Positions 53,532 to 63,324 of a DNA stretch of 64,000 nt are shown here, one piece after another (position 1 is the stretch's first letter; the number at the start of each line of letters is the position of its first letter). The notes beneath the pieces are model-generated. The model was given only the letters and a program-made list of their open reading frames with translations, did no database searches and was not told where the DNA came from. A program made the translations under genes and the position numbers. Location of the stretch: the NCBI GenBank assembly GCA_004295565.1, contig AP019416.1, positions 4,154,001 through 4,218,000 on the forward strand, given 5' to 3'. Source of the DNA: Vreelandella olivaria. GTDB lineage: Bacteria > Pseudomonadota > Gammaproteobacteria > Pseudomonadales > Halomonadaceae.

Positions 53532-54804
53532 ATGAACACCTACGTTACGCCCAGCAAAGATAGCACCGACCTACGTACTGATAGCGACCGCCTATGGGAA
53601 TCGCTAATGGAGATGGCCAAACTAGGCGCCACACCCAAAGGCGGGGTCAATCGTCAAGCGCTTACCGATTTAGAACGCCAGGGGCGCGACCTGTTTATCC
53701 AGTGGTGTCGCGCCGAAGGCTGCACAATTCGCATTGATAATATCGGCAATATTTTTGCCCGCCGTGAAGGCAGCGACCCCAACGCCAAAACGGTGATGGC
53801 GGGCAGCCACCTGGATAGCCAACCCACCGGCGGTAAGTATGATGGCTGCTTTGGCGTACTCTCCGGTTTGGAAGTGATTCGCACCCTTAACCAGCACAAC
53901 ATCACCACGCAATCCCCTATCGAAGTCGTCGCCTGGACGAACGAAGAGGGTTGCCGCTTCCCACCCTGCATGATGGGTTCCGGTGTGTTTAGTGGCGTGC
54001 TTGAGTTTGACGCCATGATGGCGCGCACCGACGTCGATGGCGTCACGGTAAGCGATGCCCTGGACGCCATTCACTACCGCGGCAGCGACAGCGTTTCGCC
54101 AGATGAGATAAAGCTTATTTTGAACCCCACATTGAGCAGGGGCCGATCCTGGAAGATACCGACACCACCATTGGCGTGGTTATCGGTGGGCTTGGTCAGA
54201 AGTGGTTTGATTTAACCCTGACCGGACTTGAAGCCCACGCAGGCCCCACGCCGATGAACCTACGTCGGGATGCCATGATGGGTGCTGCGGAAGTTACTCA
54301 AGCGCTCAACAGAATCGCTTTTGATCATCAGCCCCACGGTCGCGGCACGGTCGGCTGTATGACGCTGCACCCAGGTTCGCGCAATGTGATTCCCGGCCAA
54401 GTCAAAATGACCCTGGATATGCGCCACTGGGAGCCAGAAGCGCTTATCGCAATGGGCCAGTCTGTTGCCGCTGCCGTTGAGGAAATTTGCCAACGTCACG
54501 GGCTGACGTACGAGCTAACCCCACCGCGGATTTTGCACCTGAGCACTTCAACAAAGCATGTGTTGATGCAGTGCGTCAGGGGGCCGCGAAACTCAATCTC
54601 TCGCATATGGATATCATCAGCGGTGCCGGTCACGATGCGATGTTTGTGGGCCGCGTTGCCCCCGCCGCGATGATCTTTATTCCCTGCAAGGATGGTATTA
54701 GTCATAACGAAATCGAGAGCGCCACGCCAGAGCATGTTCACGCTGGCTGTAACGTCCTACTGCACGCGATGTTAGACGCAGCCGGTGTAGAAAGCGGGGA
54801 GTAA
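53532..54804 (+). CDS. Zn-dependent amidohydrolase, beta-ureidopropionase / N-carbamoyl-amino-acid hydrolase-like (frameshifts)
   Basis: About 424 residues of the M20 family. Metal ligands appear in VMAGSHLDSQPTGGKYDGCF and WTNEEGCRFPPCMMGSGVF; the dimerisation domain has GLEAHAGPTPMNLRRDAMMG, and SGAGHDAMFVGRVAPAAMIF with HNEIESATPEHVHAG closes the active site. Shifts are near 54130 and 54515. The family removes carbamoyl groups from N-carbamoyl-beta-alanine or N-carbamoyl amino acids, the step after dihydropyrimidinase or hydantoinase. That fits the beta-alanine-type enzymes next door. Confidence 0.88.
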
Positions 54805-54806
54805 CC

Positions 54807-56203
54807 ATGGCTGACACCTTTGAAACACTCACAGCAGTCGACGCCTTGGCACGCTTCGGCGAGAGGTCGCTCTCGCCGGAAACGCTGGTCGATGACTGCT
54901 TGGCGCGTATTGAGCGGGATAACCCCAAGGTCAATGCCTTCACTTGCGTTAACAGCAAAGAGGCCCGCCGTTTAGCAGCAGAATCCGCTCGGCGCTGGCA
55001 GGCAGGCACGCCCTGCGGCCCACTGGACGGCATCCCCGTTACCATTAAGGATTTAACCTTAACCAAAGGGCTGCCCACCCGACTGGGTTCAACGACCACC
55101 CGGCCGGATGGCCCTTGGGAGGTGGATGCGCCGATCAGCCGTCATCTGCGTAATGCCGGGGCTATCGTGATTGGCAAAACCACTTCGCCGGAGTTTGGCT
55201 GGAAAGGCGTCACCGATAACCCGCTGCACGGTATTACCCGCAACCCCTGGAACACCGATCTCACGCCAGGGGATCATCCGGCGGCGCCGGGGCTGCCGCT
55301 GCACTTAACCTTGGCATGCTTCACCAGGGCAGCGACGCGGGGGCTCTATTCGCATCCCATGCAGCTTCACTGGTACCTTTGGTATTAAACCCACCTTTGG
55401 CTGGGTGCCTCAGTGGCCCGCCAGCACCATGAGTACGCTCTCTCACCTGGGGCCAATGACCCGCACCGCCGCCGACAGCGCGCTGATGCTGAGCGTGATG
55501 GCGCAGCCCGATGCACGGGATGGCTATTCAGGCAACCCACTCGGGCCAGACTGGCTAACGCCGCCCCTGCGGATCTAAGCGGCTGGCGAATCGCCTTTAG
55601 CGCCGACCTTGGCTATGTAGAGGTAGCCCCGGATATTGCCCAGCGGGTTGAGGAAGCCGTTGCCCATTTAGAAGCATTGGGCGCTACGGTAGAGAGAATT
55701 GATCCTGGCTTTAGCGATCCGCTAAAACCTTTAATACGCTGTGGTTTGCGGGCGCCACCCAAGCGCTCGAAAAACTCAACGAACAACAGCAGGCGGCACT
55801 CGACCCAGGATTTCTGGATATCGCACGGCGCGGGCAGGATGTATCGCTCTCCGCCTACCTCACCGCCCGGCGTGAGCGCAGCGAATTAACGGCGCATATG
55901 GCAACGTTTCATGAGCGCTTTGATTTGCTGGTCACCCCTACGATGCCCATTGCGCCCTTTGCCGCGGGCCACAACGTGCCGCCAAGCGGGCGCTATAACG
56001 ACTGGATGGATTGGACGCCATTTAGCTACCCCTTCAACCTTACCCAACAGCCCAGCGCCTCCATGCCTTGCGGGCTGGACAGCCAAGGGTTGCCGGTAGG
56101 CTTGCACCTTGTAGCAGGCAAATACCAAGATCTAAAAGTACTGCATGCCGCTCAGTTGCTTGAGCGCTATTTGCCGCCACTAACATCGCCGGGAATGGCA
56201 TAA
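54807..56203 (+). CDS. Amidase-signature family amidase (frameshifts)
   Basis: About 467 residues. Ser-Ser-Lys triad: lysine in GIPVTIKDLTLTKGL, and serines in TPGGSSGGAGAAAALNLG after adding one G near 55270, followed by GSDAGGSIRIPCSFTGTFGI. Further shifts lie near 55345, 55560 and 55735. The C-terminus GLPVGLHLVAGKYQDLKVLH is typical. It hydrolyses an amide; the substrate is probably linked to the same ureide or beta-amino-acid pathway. It begins 2 bp after the hydrolase stop. Confidence 0.85.
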
Positions 56204-56216
56204 CCACATAAGTTGG

Positions 56217-57608
56217 CTACTTGTTGGCTAACTGCTCCTGCGCCAGCTCAGCAAACTGCTTGCGGGAGGGTTTAAAGCCCACCCCGGCGGCCAGGCCAGC
56301 CAGGCATCGGGTACCATAAAGCCGGGCAGTGCTTCGCGAACCCAGGCGCTTAGCGCCTGCTCCGATACCGCTTCACCGTGCCAGTCGATAAACGCCACCG
56401 GGCGCTCGCCCCACTCGGGGTGGGGCACCGCTACCACAAGCCCCTGGGCGATGCTGGGGTGGTCGACCAAGCGCTGCTCGATGCTTTCCGGCTGGATATT
56501 CTCGCCACCGGAGATAAAGCCATTATCGAGCCGCCCTTCCACCACCAGCGCCCCGTCCGCGTTGAAGTGGCCTTTGTCGCGGGTAGCAAACCAGCCTTCT
56601 GCGTTGAGGGCCGGGTCAATCACGCCATCATTCAAATAGCCGCAGAACAGGGTCTCGCCGCGTAGCTGGATTTCCCCATCAACGACACTAACCTCCCGGC
56701 CCGGCAGCGGTTTTCCAACCACACCGGGCGCCGTGGGAACACCCGTGCAGACCTGGCTAGCCATTTCCGATAGCCCATAGCTAACTTTCGGCATTAACCC
56801 TAGCGATGTCATCTGCGCCACCAGCGGCGCAGGAATCGCCGCACCGCCCAACAGTAGCTCGCGCAATTGGGTGCGCTTAGGGTAAAACCCGCTTTCAGCA
56901 GCCGCCAAAGCTGAGTAGGCACCAGGGAAAGATGGCTAATCGCCTGCTGCTCCAGGCGCTCCGCCAGTGAATGGGGAGCCTCGTCAAGGATCACCCGCCC
57001 ACCGGCAAGAAAGACGCGAAACGGGATCGCGTAGCCGCCAATATGAAACAGCGGCAACGACAGTAGCCAGCCACTGTTTTGATCAACGGGAATCAACGAC
57101 GCCGAGCCACGGGCAGAGGCCAAATGATTCCCAAACGGTGCAGCACCGCCTTGGGCGTACCGCTGGAGCCGGAGGTAAAAATCGTGTTGCATAGCTGGTT
57201 GCTATCCAGCACCGGTGGCTCCCTCACATCGGCTTCCGCCATAAAATCGAGGCTAACCGGTGTGAGCTCGGCAGGGTAATGATGGTCGCTTTCCGTTTGG
57301 CAAACCCGCCCAGCCTGCAAGCGTTTGGCCAGATTGAGCTGCTGGGCTACAGGGAACGCTGGATTAAGCGGGCAGAAAATCACCCCGGCCCGCAGGCAAG
57401 CCCATGCCAGCAGCAAAGATTTAAGCGAGCCTTTGGCGGGCACCACTAAGCGATCACCGGGCACAAAACCTTCGCGCACAAGCTGTTGTGCTAAAGAGGC
57501 AACCCGGCGACTGAGTGTTCGGTAGCTAAGGCATACCGAGCCAGCCTCTACCGCAATATGCTCAGGGGTCTCTTTGGCCCAGTAGTGGATGGGACAGGTA
57601 TCTATCAC
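56217..57608 (-). CDS. menE: o-Succinylbenzoate-CoA ligase, MenE (frameshifts)
   Basis: About 464 residues of the adenylate-forming family. The P-loop TIFTSGSSGTPKAVLHRLG, VSYGLSEMASQVCTGVP and GWFATRDKGHFNADGALVVE are conserved. The C-terminal lysine region is GFKPSRKQFAELAQ after correcting a shift near 56285; others are near 57125 and 56890. It activates o-succinylbenzoate with CoA in menaquinone synthesis. The start overlaps the menC stop by 4 bp. Last gene of the frd-men run. Confidence 0.88.
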
Positions 57609-58554
57609 GCTGAATTTTCCATTTTAAAGAGACAGTGCATGTTTTCTGTCATCACTTCGCCTGCGGCATTGGACACTCGCTCGGTGAGCCAATGACCGGT
57701 ATCCAGCCCCGGCGGCTCATTCGACGCCCACTCGCTTGCCAGGCGGGCAAGCTGCCCAAGGCCTAGATCAGACTCAAAGCTGGAAGAGATCACTACACGC
57801 AGATTATCCGCTCGCGCCCGTTTAACGAGCGCTTCGCAGGCACTTAGCGAGCCAATCAAGGTGGGTTTGATCACCAGAGCTTTAAGCTGCGGGTGATAGT
57901 GCCATGCTTCCCCGCGGGATAGCGTTTCATCCAGGGCGATAGCTATCCCCGTTGCCTCGGCCACGGCGATGCTGTCAGCAAAAGCAGCGCAGGGTTCTTC
58001 CAGGTAGTCGATCTGTTTAAGGGCTAGGCGCTCACAGAAACGCAGAGCCTCTTCCCGCGTCCAGCCGCCGTTGGCATCCAGAATCAGTTGGGTGGCAGGT
58101 AGCCGAGTAGCAAGCTGGTTAATCAGCGCCAGCTCCTCCTCCATGGAGTAACGTGCCACCTTGAGCTTGAGCCGGGTCGGCGGCAACGCCCCCAATCTGT
58201 CACGATATTATCAAGATTGGCTAACAGCGCCGCAGGCGCGCCTTGAAGCAGTGGATAGGGCAGTAAAGGCGCGGGAAGATTTGCAGGCCAAGAGCGCTGG
58301 GCACAGTCGAACCCAAACTGCACTGAGGGTAACGTTGGCGTGGCTTTCTCGCCGCGCTTAATGGCAGCAAGGCAGGCCAGGCTTTCAGCTTCTACTTCCG
58401 CCAGGGTTTCCATTGAGAAGCCAGGCAGCGGGGCTATCTCGCCCCACTGGCCGTTGATCGTCACGAGCAACCCTTCTCTGCCGACCAGCCGCTGGCCTTT
58501 AAACATCAACGGCTGGCGTAGCGGTAGCGAGTAGCGGTAAAGCGCCAGCTGCAT
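57605..58554 (-). CDS. menC: o-Succinylbenzoate synthase, MenC (frameshift)
   Basis: About 317 residues of the enolase superfamily. It starts [20 protein letters not shown]. Catalytic lysine motif is RLKLKVARYS; metal-binding acids follow in LILDANGGWTREEALRF, DYLEEPCAAF and AIALDETLS; the second lysine is in LKALVIKPTLIGSL. A shift near 58195 splits it. It dehydrates SHCHC to o-succinylbenzoate. The start overlaps the menB stop by one base (TAATG). Confidence 0.9.
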
Positions 58555-59411
58555 TATGGGTTGCGCGGGTAGCGGGAGAAGTCCGGGCGGCGCTTTTCAT
58601 TAAAGGCATTGCGCCCCTCCTGCCCCTCTTCGGTCATATAGAAGAGCATGGTGGCGTTGCCCGCCAGCTCCTGCAGCCCGGCCTGTCCGTCGCAGTCGGC
58701 ATTGAGGGCGGCTTTCAAGCAGCGCAGTGCCATCGGGCTATTCTGCAGCATCTCGCGGCACCAGCGTACGCTCTCTTTTCCAACTCTGCCAGGGGCACCA
58801 CATGATTGACCAGCCCCATTTCAAGCGCTTGGGCGGCATCATACTGGCGGCAGAGGAACCAGATTTCCCGGGCCTTTTTCTGGCCCACAATGCGCGCCAT
58901 ATACGAGGCGCCGTAGCCGCCATCAAAAGAGCCAACTTTGGGGCCAGTCTGGCCAAAATGGCGTTATCGGCGGCAATGGTCAGATCGCACATCATATGCA
59001 GCACATGGCCACCGCCAATGGCGTAACCCGCCACCATGGCAATAATCGGCTTAGGGCAGGTGCGAATATCGCGCTGGAAGTCCAGCACGTTAAGGTGGTG
59101 GGCACCCTCTTCGTCCTGGTAACCACCGTAGTCGCCACGAATACGCTGATCACCGCCGGAACAGAACGCTTTGTCGCCGGCTCCGGTGAGAATAATCGCG
59201 CCAATGGCGCTGTCGTAACGCGCCCGGCTTAGCGCCTGGATCATCTCGCTCACCGTCAGCGGGCGAAAGGCGTTGCGCACCTCGGGGCGGTTGATGGTGA
59301 TGCGGGCAATGCCCTCTTTGATGTGTGATACAGAATATCCTGGTAGTCGTTTGAGTGATCCTGCCACTCAATCGCCGCGTAGAGTTGTGCTTCAGTGAGT
59401 CCTTTAATCAT
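58554..59411 (-). CDS. menB: 1,4-Dihydroxy-2-naphthoyl-CoA synthase, MenB (frameshifts)
   Basis: About 285 residues of the crotonase family. Motifs are [40 protein letters not shown] (bicarbonate-type MenB site), [20 protein letters not shown] and [20 protein letters not shown], with the MenB-specific end [20 protein letters not shown]. Shifts lie near 59315, 58930 and 58775. It cyclises succinylbenzoyl-CoA to the naphthoate ring. It follows frdD by 50 bp, on the same strand. Confidence 0.92.
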
Positions 59412-59461
59412 GCCAGTCTCTTTTTTTATCTGTCAGGGGTAAGCTGATAACAAGGCGCCGT

Positions 59462-59848
59462 TTAGCGAAGGAAACCCGCCACAACGATGCCCAACGCCAA
59501 AACACTCAACAGCGCCGCCCCACCGTACATCAGCTTCTTATTGAGTGCGTCACTGCCCACGCTGATATCAAACATCCCATGGCGCAGGCGGTGGGCGGCA
59601 TGGAATAGCGGCAGGCACACGACCGCCCCAACAAACAGAAAGCCCGGTACGCTAAACAGCAGCGATGATGCCCGCTCATAGCTTAGTGCCTCGGCGGGCA
59701 GCAGGCCCAGGGGCAGTAGAACGGCGATAAACAGAATAACGGCGGGCAGTAAAACAGCGAAACAGACGCCGCCCGCGCTGAAAAGTCCCCACCAAAGCGG
59801 TTCATCAAAAGCTTGTTTATGCTGAACCTCATGTTTGTTCATGTTCAT
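59462..59848 (-). CDS. frdD: Fumarate reductase membrane anchor subunit D
   Basis: 128 residues, intact, with three hydrophobic spans (WGLFSAGGVCFAVLLPAVIL, LLFSVPGFLFVGAVVCLPLF, LMYGGAALLSVLALGIVVAG). The histidines in CLPLFHAAHRLRHGMFDISV match FrdD. With FrdC it anchors FrdAB and binds menaquinol. The start ATG overlaps the frdC stop (ATGA) and has GGGGAGGGGGG upstream. Confidence 0.93.
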   Translation of the reverse strand: MNMNKHEVQHKQAFDEPLWWGLFSAGGVCFAVLLPAVILFIAVLLPLGLLPAEALSYERASSLLFSVPGFLFVGAVVCLPLFHAAHRLRHGMFDISVGSDALNKKLMYGGAALLSVLALGIVVAGFLR

Positions 59849-60243
59849 GCCCCCCTCCCCAGTAGCCAGAAAAACAGCAGCGCGACCACGACTACGCCCG
59901 CCCACTGCCCAGCGACAATGGCCTGATCGGGCAGGCTATGCCCAGCAATGCGGATCGGCATCACCCGCGGGAACAGCACAAAGAAGGTGGCGGCGTGAAA
60001 TAGGCTGGCAGCCAATGCGATAAGGTTCAGTAGCAAGACAACGGGCGAACCCATAAAGGCGATCCACCCCTGCCAACTCTCCGCCCCTTGCAACAGGGCA
60101 ACCATACCGGCGAGTAAACAGAGCGTGAAAAACACCAGCGGTAGCACCGTGGCTTCACGCAGCATATAGAGCTTAAAAAAGCGATGTTTTAGCCACCAGT
60201 TGCGTTTTAGCGGTGGCAGGCGTTGCGATGATGATTTATCCAT
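59845..60243 (-). CDS. frdC: Fumarate reductase membrane anchor subunit C
   Basis: 132 residues, intact. KRNWWLKHRFFKLYMLREAT carries the basic, Glu-containing segment typical of FrdC, where quinol binds; three spans follow, with LAASLFHAATFFVLFPRVMP. It pairs with FrdD. It is separated from frdB by 232 bp that contain a set of nested inverted repeats, unlike the tight spacing elsewhere in this operon. Confidence 0.93.
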   Translation of the reverse strand: MDKSSSQRLPPLKRNWWLKHRFFKLYMLREATVLPLVFFTLCLLAGMVALLQGAESWQGWIAFMGSPVVLLLNLIALAASLFHAATFFVLFPRVMPIRIAGHSLPDQAIVAGQWAGVVVVALLFFWLLGRGA

Positions 60244-60313
60244 ACCTTATCTCCTACACCTTTTCTAACAGGGCTATCTCAGTTAGTTACGGATATCCGA
60301 TACCAGTGAGTGG

Positions 60314-60449
60314 GGCAGGTTGTAGCGAGGGTCTTTCGCCATGGCCGGAAAATGCTCCTGACAATTCCGGCATTTCCGCCATCCATGGCGGTCAGATGGC
60401 GAAAGTAGCGCCCATGGATGGGTTCACAGCGCCCTCGCGGAAACCTGCC
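60314..60449. repeat. Nested inverted repeats between frdB and frdC (MITE-like)
   Basis: Outer arms GGCAGGTT (60314-60321) and AACCTGCC (60442-60449); next GCGAGGG (60325-60331) and CCCTCGC (60432-60438); then CTTTCGCCAT (60333-60342) and ATGGCGAAAG (60396-60405), a perfect 10 bp. Inside are GCCGGAA/TTCCGGC and CCGCCAT/ATGGCGG hairpins. The whole 136 bp could fold into one branched structure. It looks like an extragenic repeat or small non-autonomous element; it may also set the frdAB to frdCD ratio. Confidence 0.7.
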
Positions 60450-60475
60450 GCACGGGCAGCGCGGCCTAGTCGCCC

Positions 60476-61258
60476 CTACCCTTTAAACAACGCAATAAGC
60501 GTGTGTTTGGCTGCCTCGACCTTGCCCTGATTTACCGCGGCGGCGGGGTCAACGTGTTTGGGGCACACCTTCGAGCAGAAGCCCACAAAGGTGCAGCTCC
60601 ATACGCCGTCGTGGCGGTTAAGCTCGGCCATGCGCTGTTTTTTGCCGTGGTCTCGGCTGTCCAGGTTGTAACGGTGAGCCAGCGTTAATGCCGCCGGACC
60701 AAGGAACTCCGGATTAAGCCCGAACTGGGGGCAAGCGGAATAGCAGAGACCACAATTAATGCAGTTAGCGAACTGCTTATAACGGGCGAGCTGTTCGGGT
60801 GACTGCTGGTAGGTTTCCGGCGCAGTGGGGTCGTAGGGTTTTACCGGGTTGTCATCAATCAGATAGGGCTTCACCGCCGCCAAGTGTTCTAGAAAGATCT
60901 CCATATCCACCACCAGATCCCGCTGCACCGGGAAGTGGGCCAGCGGCTCAATACGAATATCGCCCTCGTAATCGCGCAGGAAGGTTTTGCAGCCCAGCTT
61001 GGGAATGCCGTTCACCATAACCCCGCAGGAGCCGCAAATCGCCATGCGGCAGGACCAGCGGTAGCTCAAGGTACTATCGAGCTGCTCTTTAATGTGGTTG
61101 AGGGCATCCAGCAGCGAAGTGCTGTCGTCCACCGGCAGGTCGTACTCCTGCCAGAACGTCTCAGCTGAGTTATCCGGCAGGTAGCGTTTGACGCTGATGT
61201 GCTTGGTGCTGGTGTTATTAGTGCTAACACGCTTGGCAGTAATCTGATCGGTACTCAT
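60476..61258 (-). CDS. frdB: Fumarate reductase iron-sulfur subunit
   Basis: 260 residues, intact from [20 protein letters not shown]; longer than E. coli FrdB (244) by an N-terminal Ser/Thr/Lys-rich tail. The [2Fe-2S] cluster is [20 protein letters not shown] with the later C; [4Fe-4S]/[3Fe-4S] ligands are [20 protein letters not shown] and [17 protein letters not shown], almost as in E. coli FrdB. It passes electrons from menaquinol to FrdA. The start overlaps the corrected frdA stop (ATGA). Confidence 0.95.
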   Translation of the reverse strand: MSTDQITAKRVSTNNTSTKHISVKRYLPDNSAETFWQEYDLPVDDSTSLLDALNHIKEQLDSTLSYRWSCRMAICGSCGVMVNGIPKLGCKTFLRDYEGDIRIEPLAHFPVQRDLVVDMEIFLEHLAAVKPYLIDDNPVKPYDPTAPETYQQSPEQLARYKQFANCINCGLCYSACPQFGLNPEFLGPAALTLAHRYNLDSRDHGKKQRMAELNRHDGVWSCTFVGFCSKVCPKHVDPAAAVNQGKVEAAKHTLIALFKG

Positions 61259-63040
61259 GCCTTCTCCCCTTGCCCGCATCACCATAGGCCCTCTCCGCCG
61301 GAGCGGAGAACTGCACATCGACGTCCTGCCAGCGCAGCTCGGCATGGCCATCGCCTTGGTAGAACACCTGGCTATGCTTGAGGTAGTTAACGTCATCGCG
61401 CTTCTGCATGCCTTCATCCAAGCGCTGGTGGGCGCCGCGGGATTCACGCCGCTCCAGCGCACCTAAGCAGGAGGCTTCGGCAATATCCAGGCCACACTCC
61501 AGTTCCAGGCACTCCAGTAGCTCGGTATTGAAAATCTTGCTGGTATCGTTAATGCGAACCTTGTTAAAGCGCGCACGCAGCTGGCGCATGGTATCCAGCG
61601 AATGGCGCATGCCCTCTTCGGTGCGATAAATCCCGCAGCCGCTCTCCATGGCCTGCACCATAGCGTGCTTGAGTTCTACCCAGCTCTCCGCACTGCCGGT
61701 ACCGTCGCATAACCGCAGCAGTTTGGCTTGCTGGCGGTCGCCCTGGGCTTCCAGCAGGCGCTCATCCGCCCACTCGGTTTGCGCTGCGCGCTTACTTGCC
61801 TGCTCACCCGCCAGGCGGCCAAACACCAGCAGCTCAGTTAGCGAGTTAGAGCCCAGTCGGTTAGCACCGTGCAGGCCCACCGAGGCGCACTCCCCGGCGG
61901 CGTAGAGCCCGGCGATGGAGGTTTCGCACTGAGGGTTGGTTTCAATACCGCCCATGGTGTAGTGAACCGCCGGGCGAATGGGCACTGGCTCTTTGACGGG
62001 GTCGACGTTGATATAGGATTTGGCCAGCTCACAGATAAACGGCAGGCGCTCCAGAATGTATTTTTCACCCAAGTGGCGCAGATCAAGATAGACCACGTCG
62101 CTGTCGCCAAACTTACCGGTGCGGCCCGCCTGCTGCTCCTGCCAGAAAGCCTGGGAGAGCTTGTCCCGGGGGCCCAGCTCCATGTACTTGTTCTCCGGCT
62201 TGCCAAGCGGTGTTTCCGGGCCAAGGCCGTAATCCTGTAGATAGCGGTAGCCATCTTTATTAAGCAGAATGCCACCTTCGCCCCGGCACGCTTCGGTAAT
62301 CAAAATGCCGGAGCCGGGTAAGCCGGTAGGGTGGTACTGAACAAACTCCATGTCCCGCAGCGCCACACCGTGGCGATAAGCCATCGCCATACCATCGCCG
62401 GTGACAATGCCCGCATTGGTGTTGAAACGGAACAAGCGTCCCGCGCCGCCGGTGGCAAGCACTACTGCTTTGGCACGCAGCAGGGTCAATTCGCCGGTGG
62501 CAATCTGCAGCGCAATCACGCCGATCACAGCGCCTTCATGGACGGCGAGGTCGAGCACGAAGTATTCGTCGAAGCGCTCGATCTCAGGGTATTTCAGCGA
62601 AGTCTGAAACAGGGTGTGGAGCATATGGAAGCCGGTTTTGTCGGCGGCGAACCAAGTGCGGGCGGTTTTCATGCCCCCAAAGCGGCGCACCTGCACCTGG
62701 CCATCGTCCTTACGGCTCCAGGGGCAGCCCCAGCGCTCCATCTGCACCAGTTCTTGGTAAGCGTGATGAACAAAATAGTCGACGACGCCCTGCTCAACCA
62801 GCCAGTCACCGCCGGACACCGTGTCGTCGAAGTGGGCCTGATGGGAATCCTCAGCACTGGTGACGGCGGCCGCGCCGCCTTCCGCGGCAACGGTATGGGA
62901 GCGCATGGGATACACCTTGGAGAGCAGCGCAATACGCTGAGGGTGCCCTGGGTTTTAGCCTGCTCGGCAGCTCCAATAGCAGCACGTAAGCCTGCGCCGC
63001 CCCCACCGACAATGACGATATCGAAATCTCGCTGCTGCAT
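61255..63040 (-). CDS. frdA: Fumarate reductase flavoprotein subunit (two frameshifts)
   Basis: About 596 residues. FAD motif [20 protein letters not shown]; the FAD-linking histidine is in [15 protein letters not shown]; active-site segments include [20 protein letters not shown] and [21 protein letters not shown] shift near 62945 links [11 protein letters not shown] to [10 protein letters not shown]. Another near 61275 restores the ending GQGEKA with a TGA at 61255-61257 inside the frdB start. Upstream lies a region with an FNR/ANR-like box. It reduces fumarate to succinate. Confidence 0.94.
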
Positions 63041-63156
63041 GACAACCCCTTCCATTAGCCAAGTCAAAGGTGGTACCGGCGGCACTCTTCGGTGCCCTTT
63101 CATCACTCCAACTTACCACGCCTATGACAGGCCCTGCTCATTAGTCGAAAGAACTA

Positions 63157-63170
63157 TTGACGTGCGTCAA
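63157..63170. promoter_or_regulatory. FNR/ANR-like palindrome between frdA and the anion transporter
   Basis: TTGAC-GTGC-GTCAA is a perfect 14-bp palindrome of the FNR/ANR form (consensus TTGAT-N4-ATCAA, with TTGAC/GTCAA halves accepted by ANR-type regulators). It lies about 117 bp before frdA and 155 bp before the transporter start, in the only divergent gap of the region. Oxygen-responsive control of both transcripts is inferred. Confidence 0.65.
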
Positions 63171-63324
63171 GCAAGTGGAGAATCGAGCCGGTATTGCTGT
63201 TCCCCCCGCGCTGCAGCACCTACTCTTCAACCCACTCACTGCAGGGCGGATAGCTATCCGCCAGGCAATACCAAGCAATAAAAGAAGCCCAGACAGACTC
63301 AAGAAAACTAAAGAGAGGTGCCGC

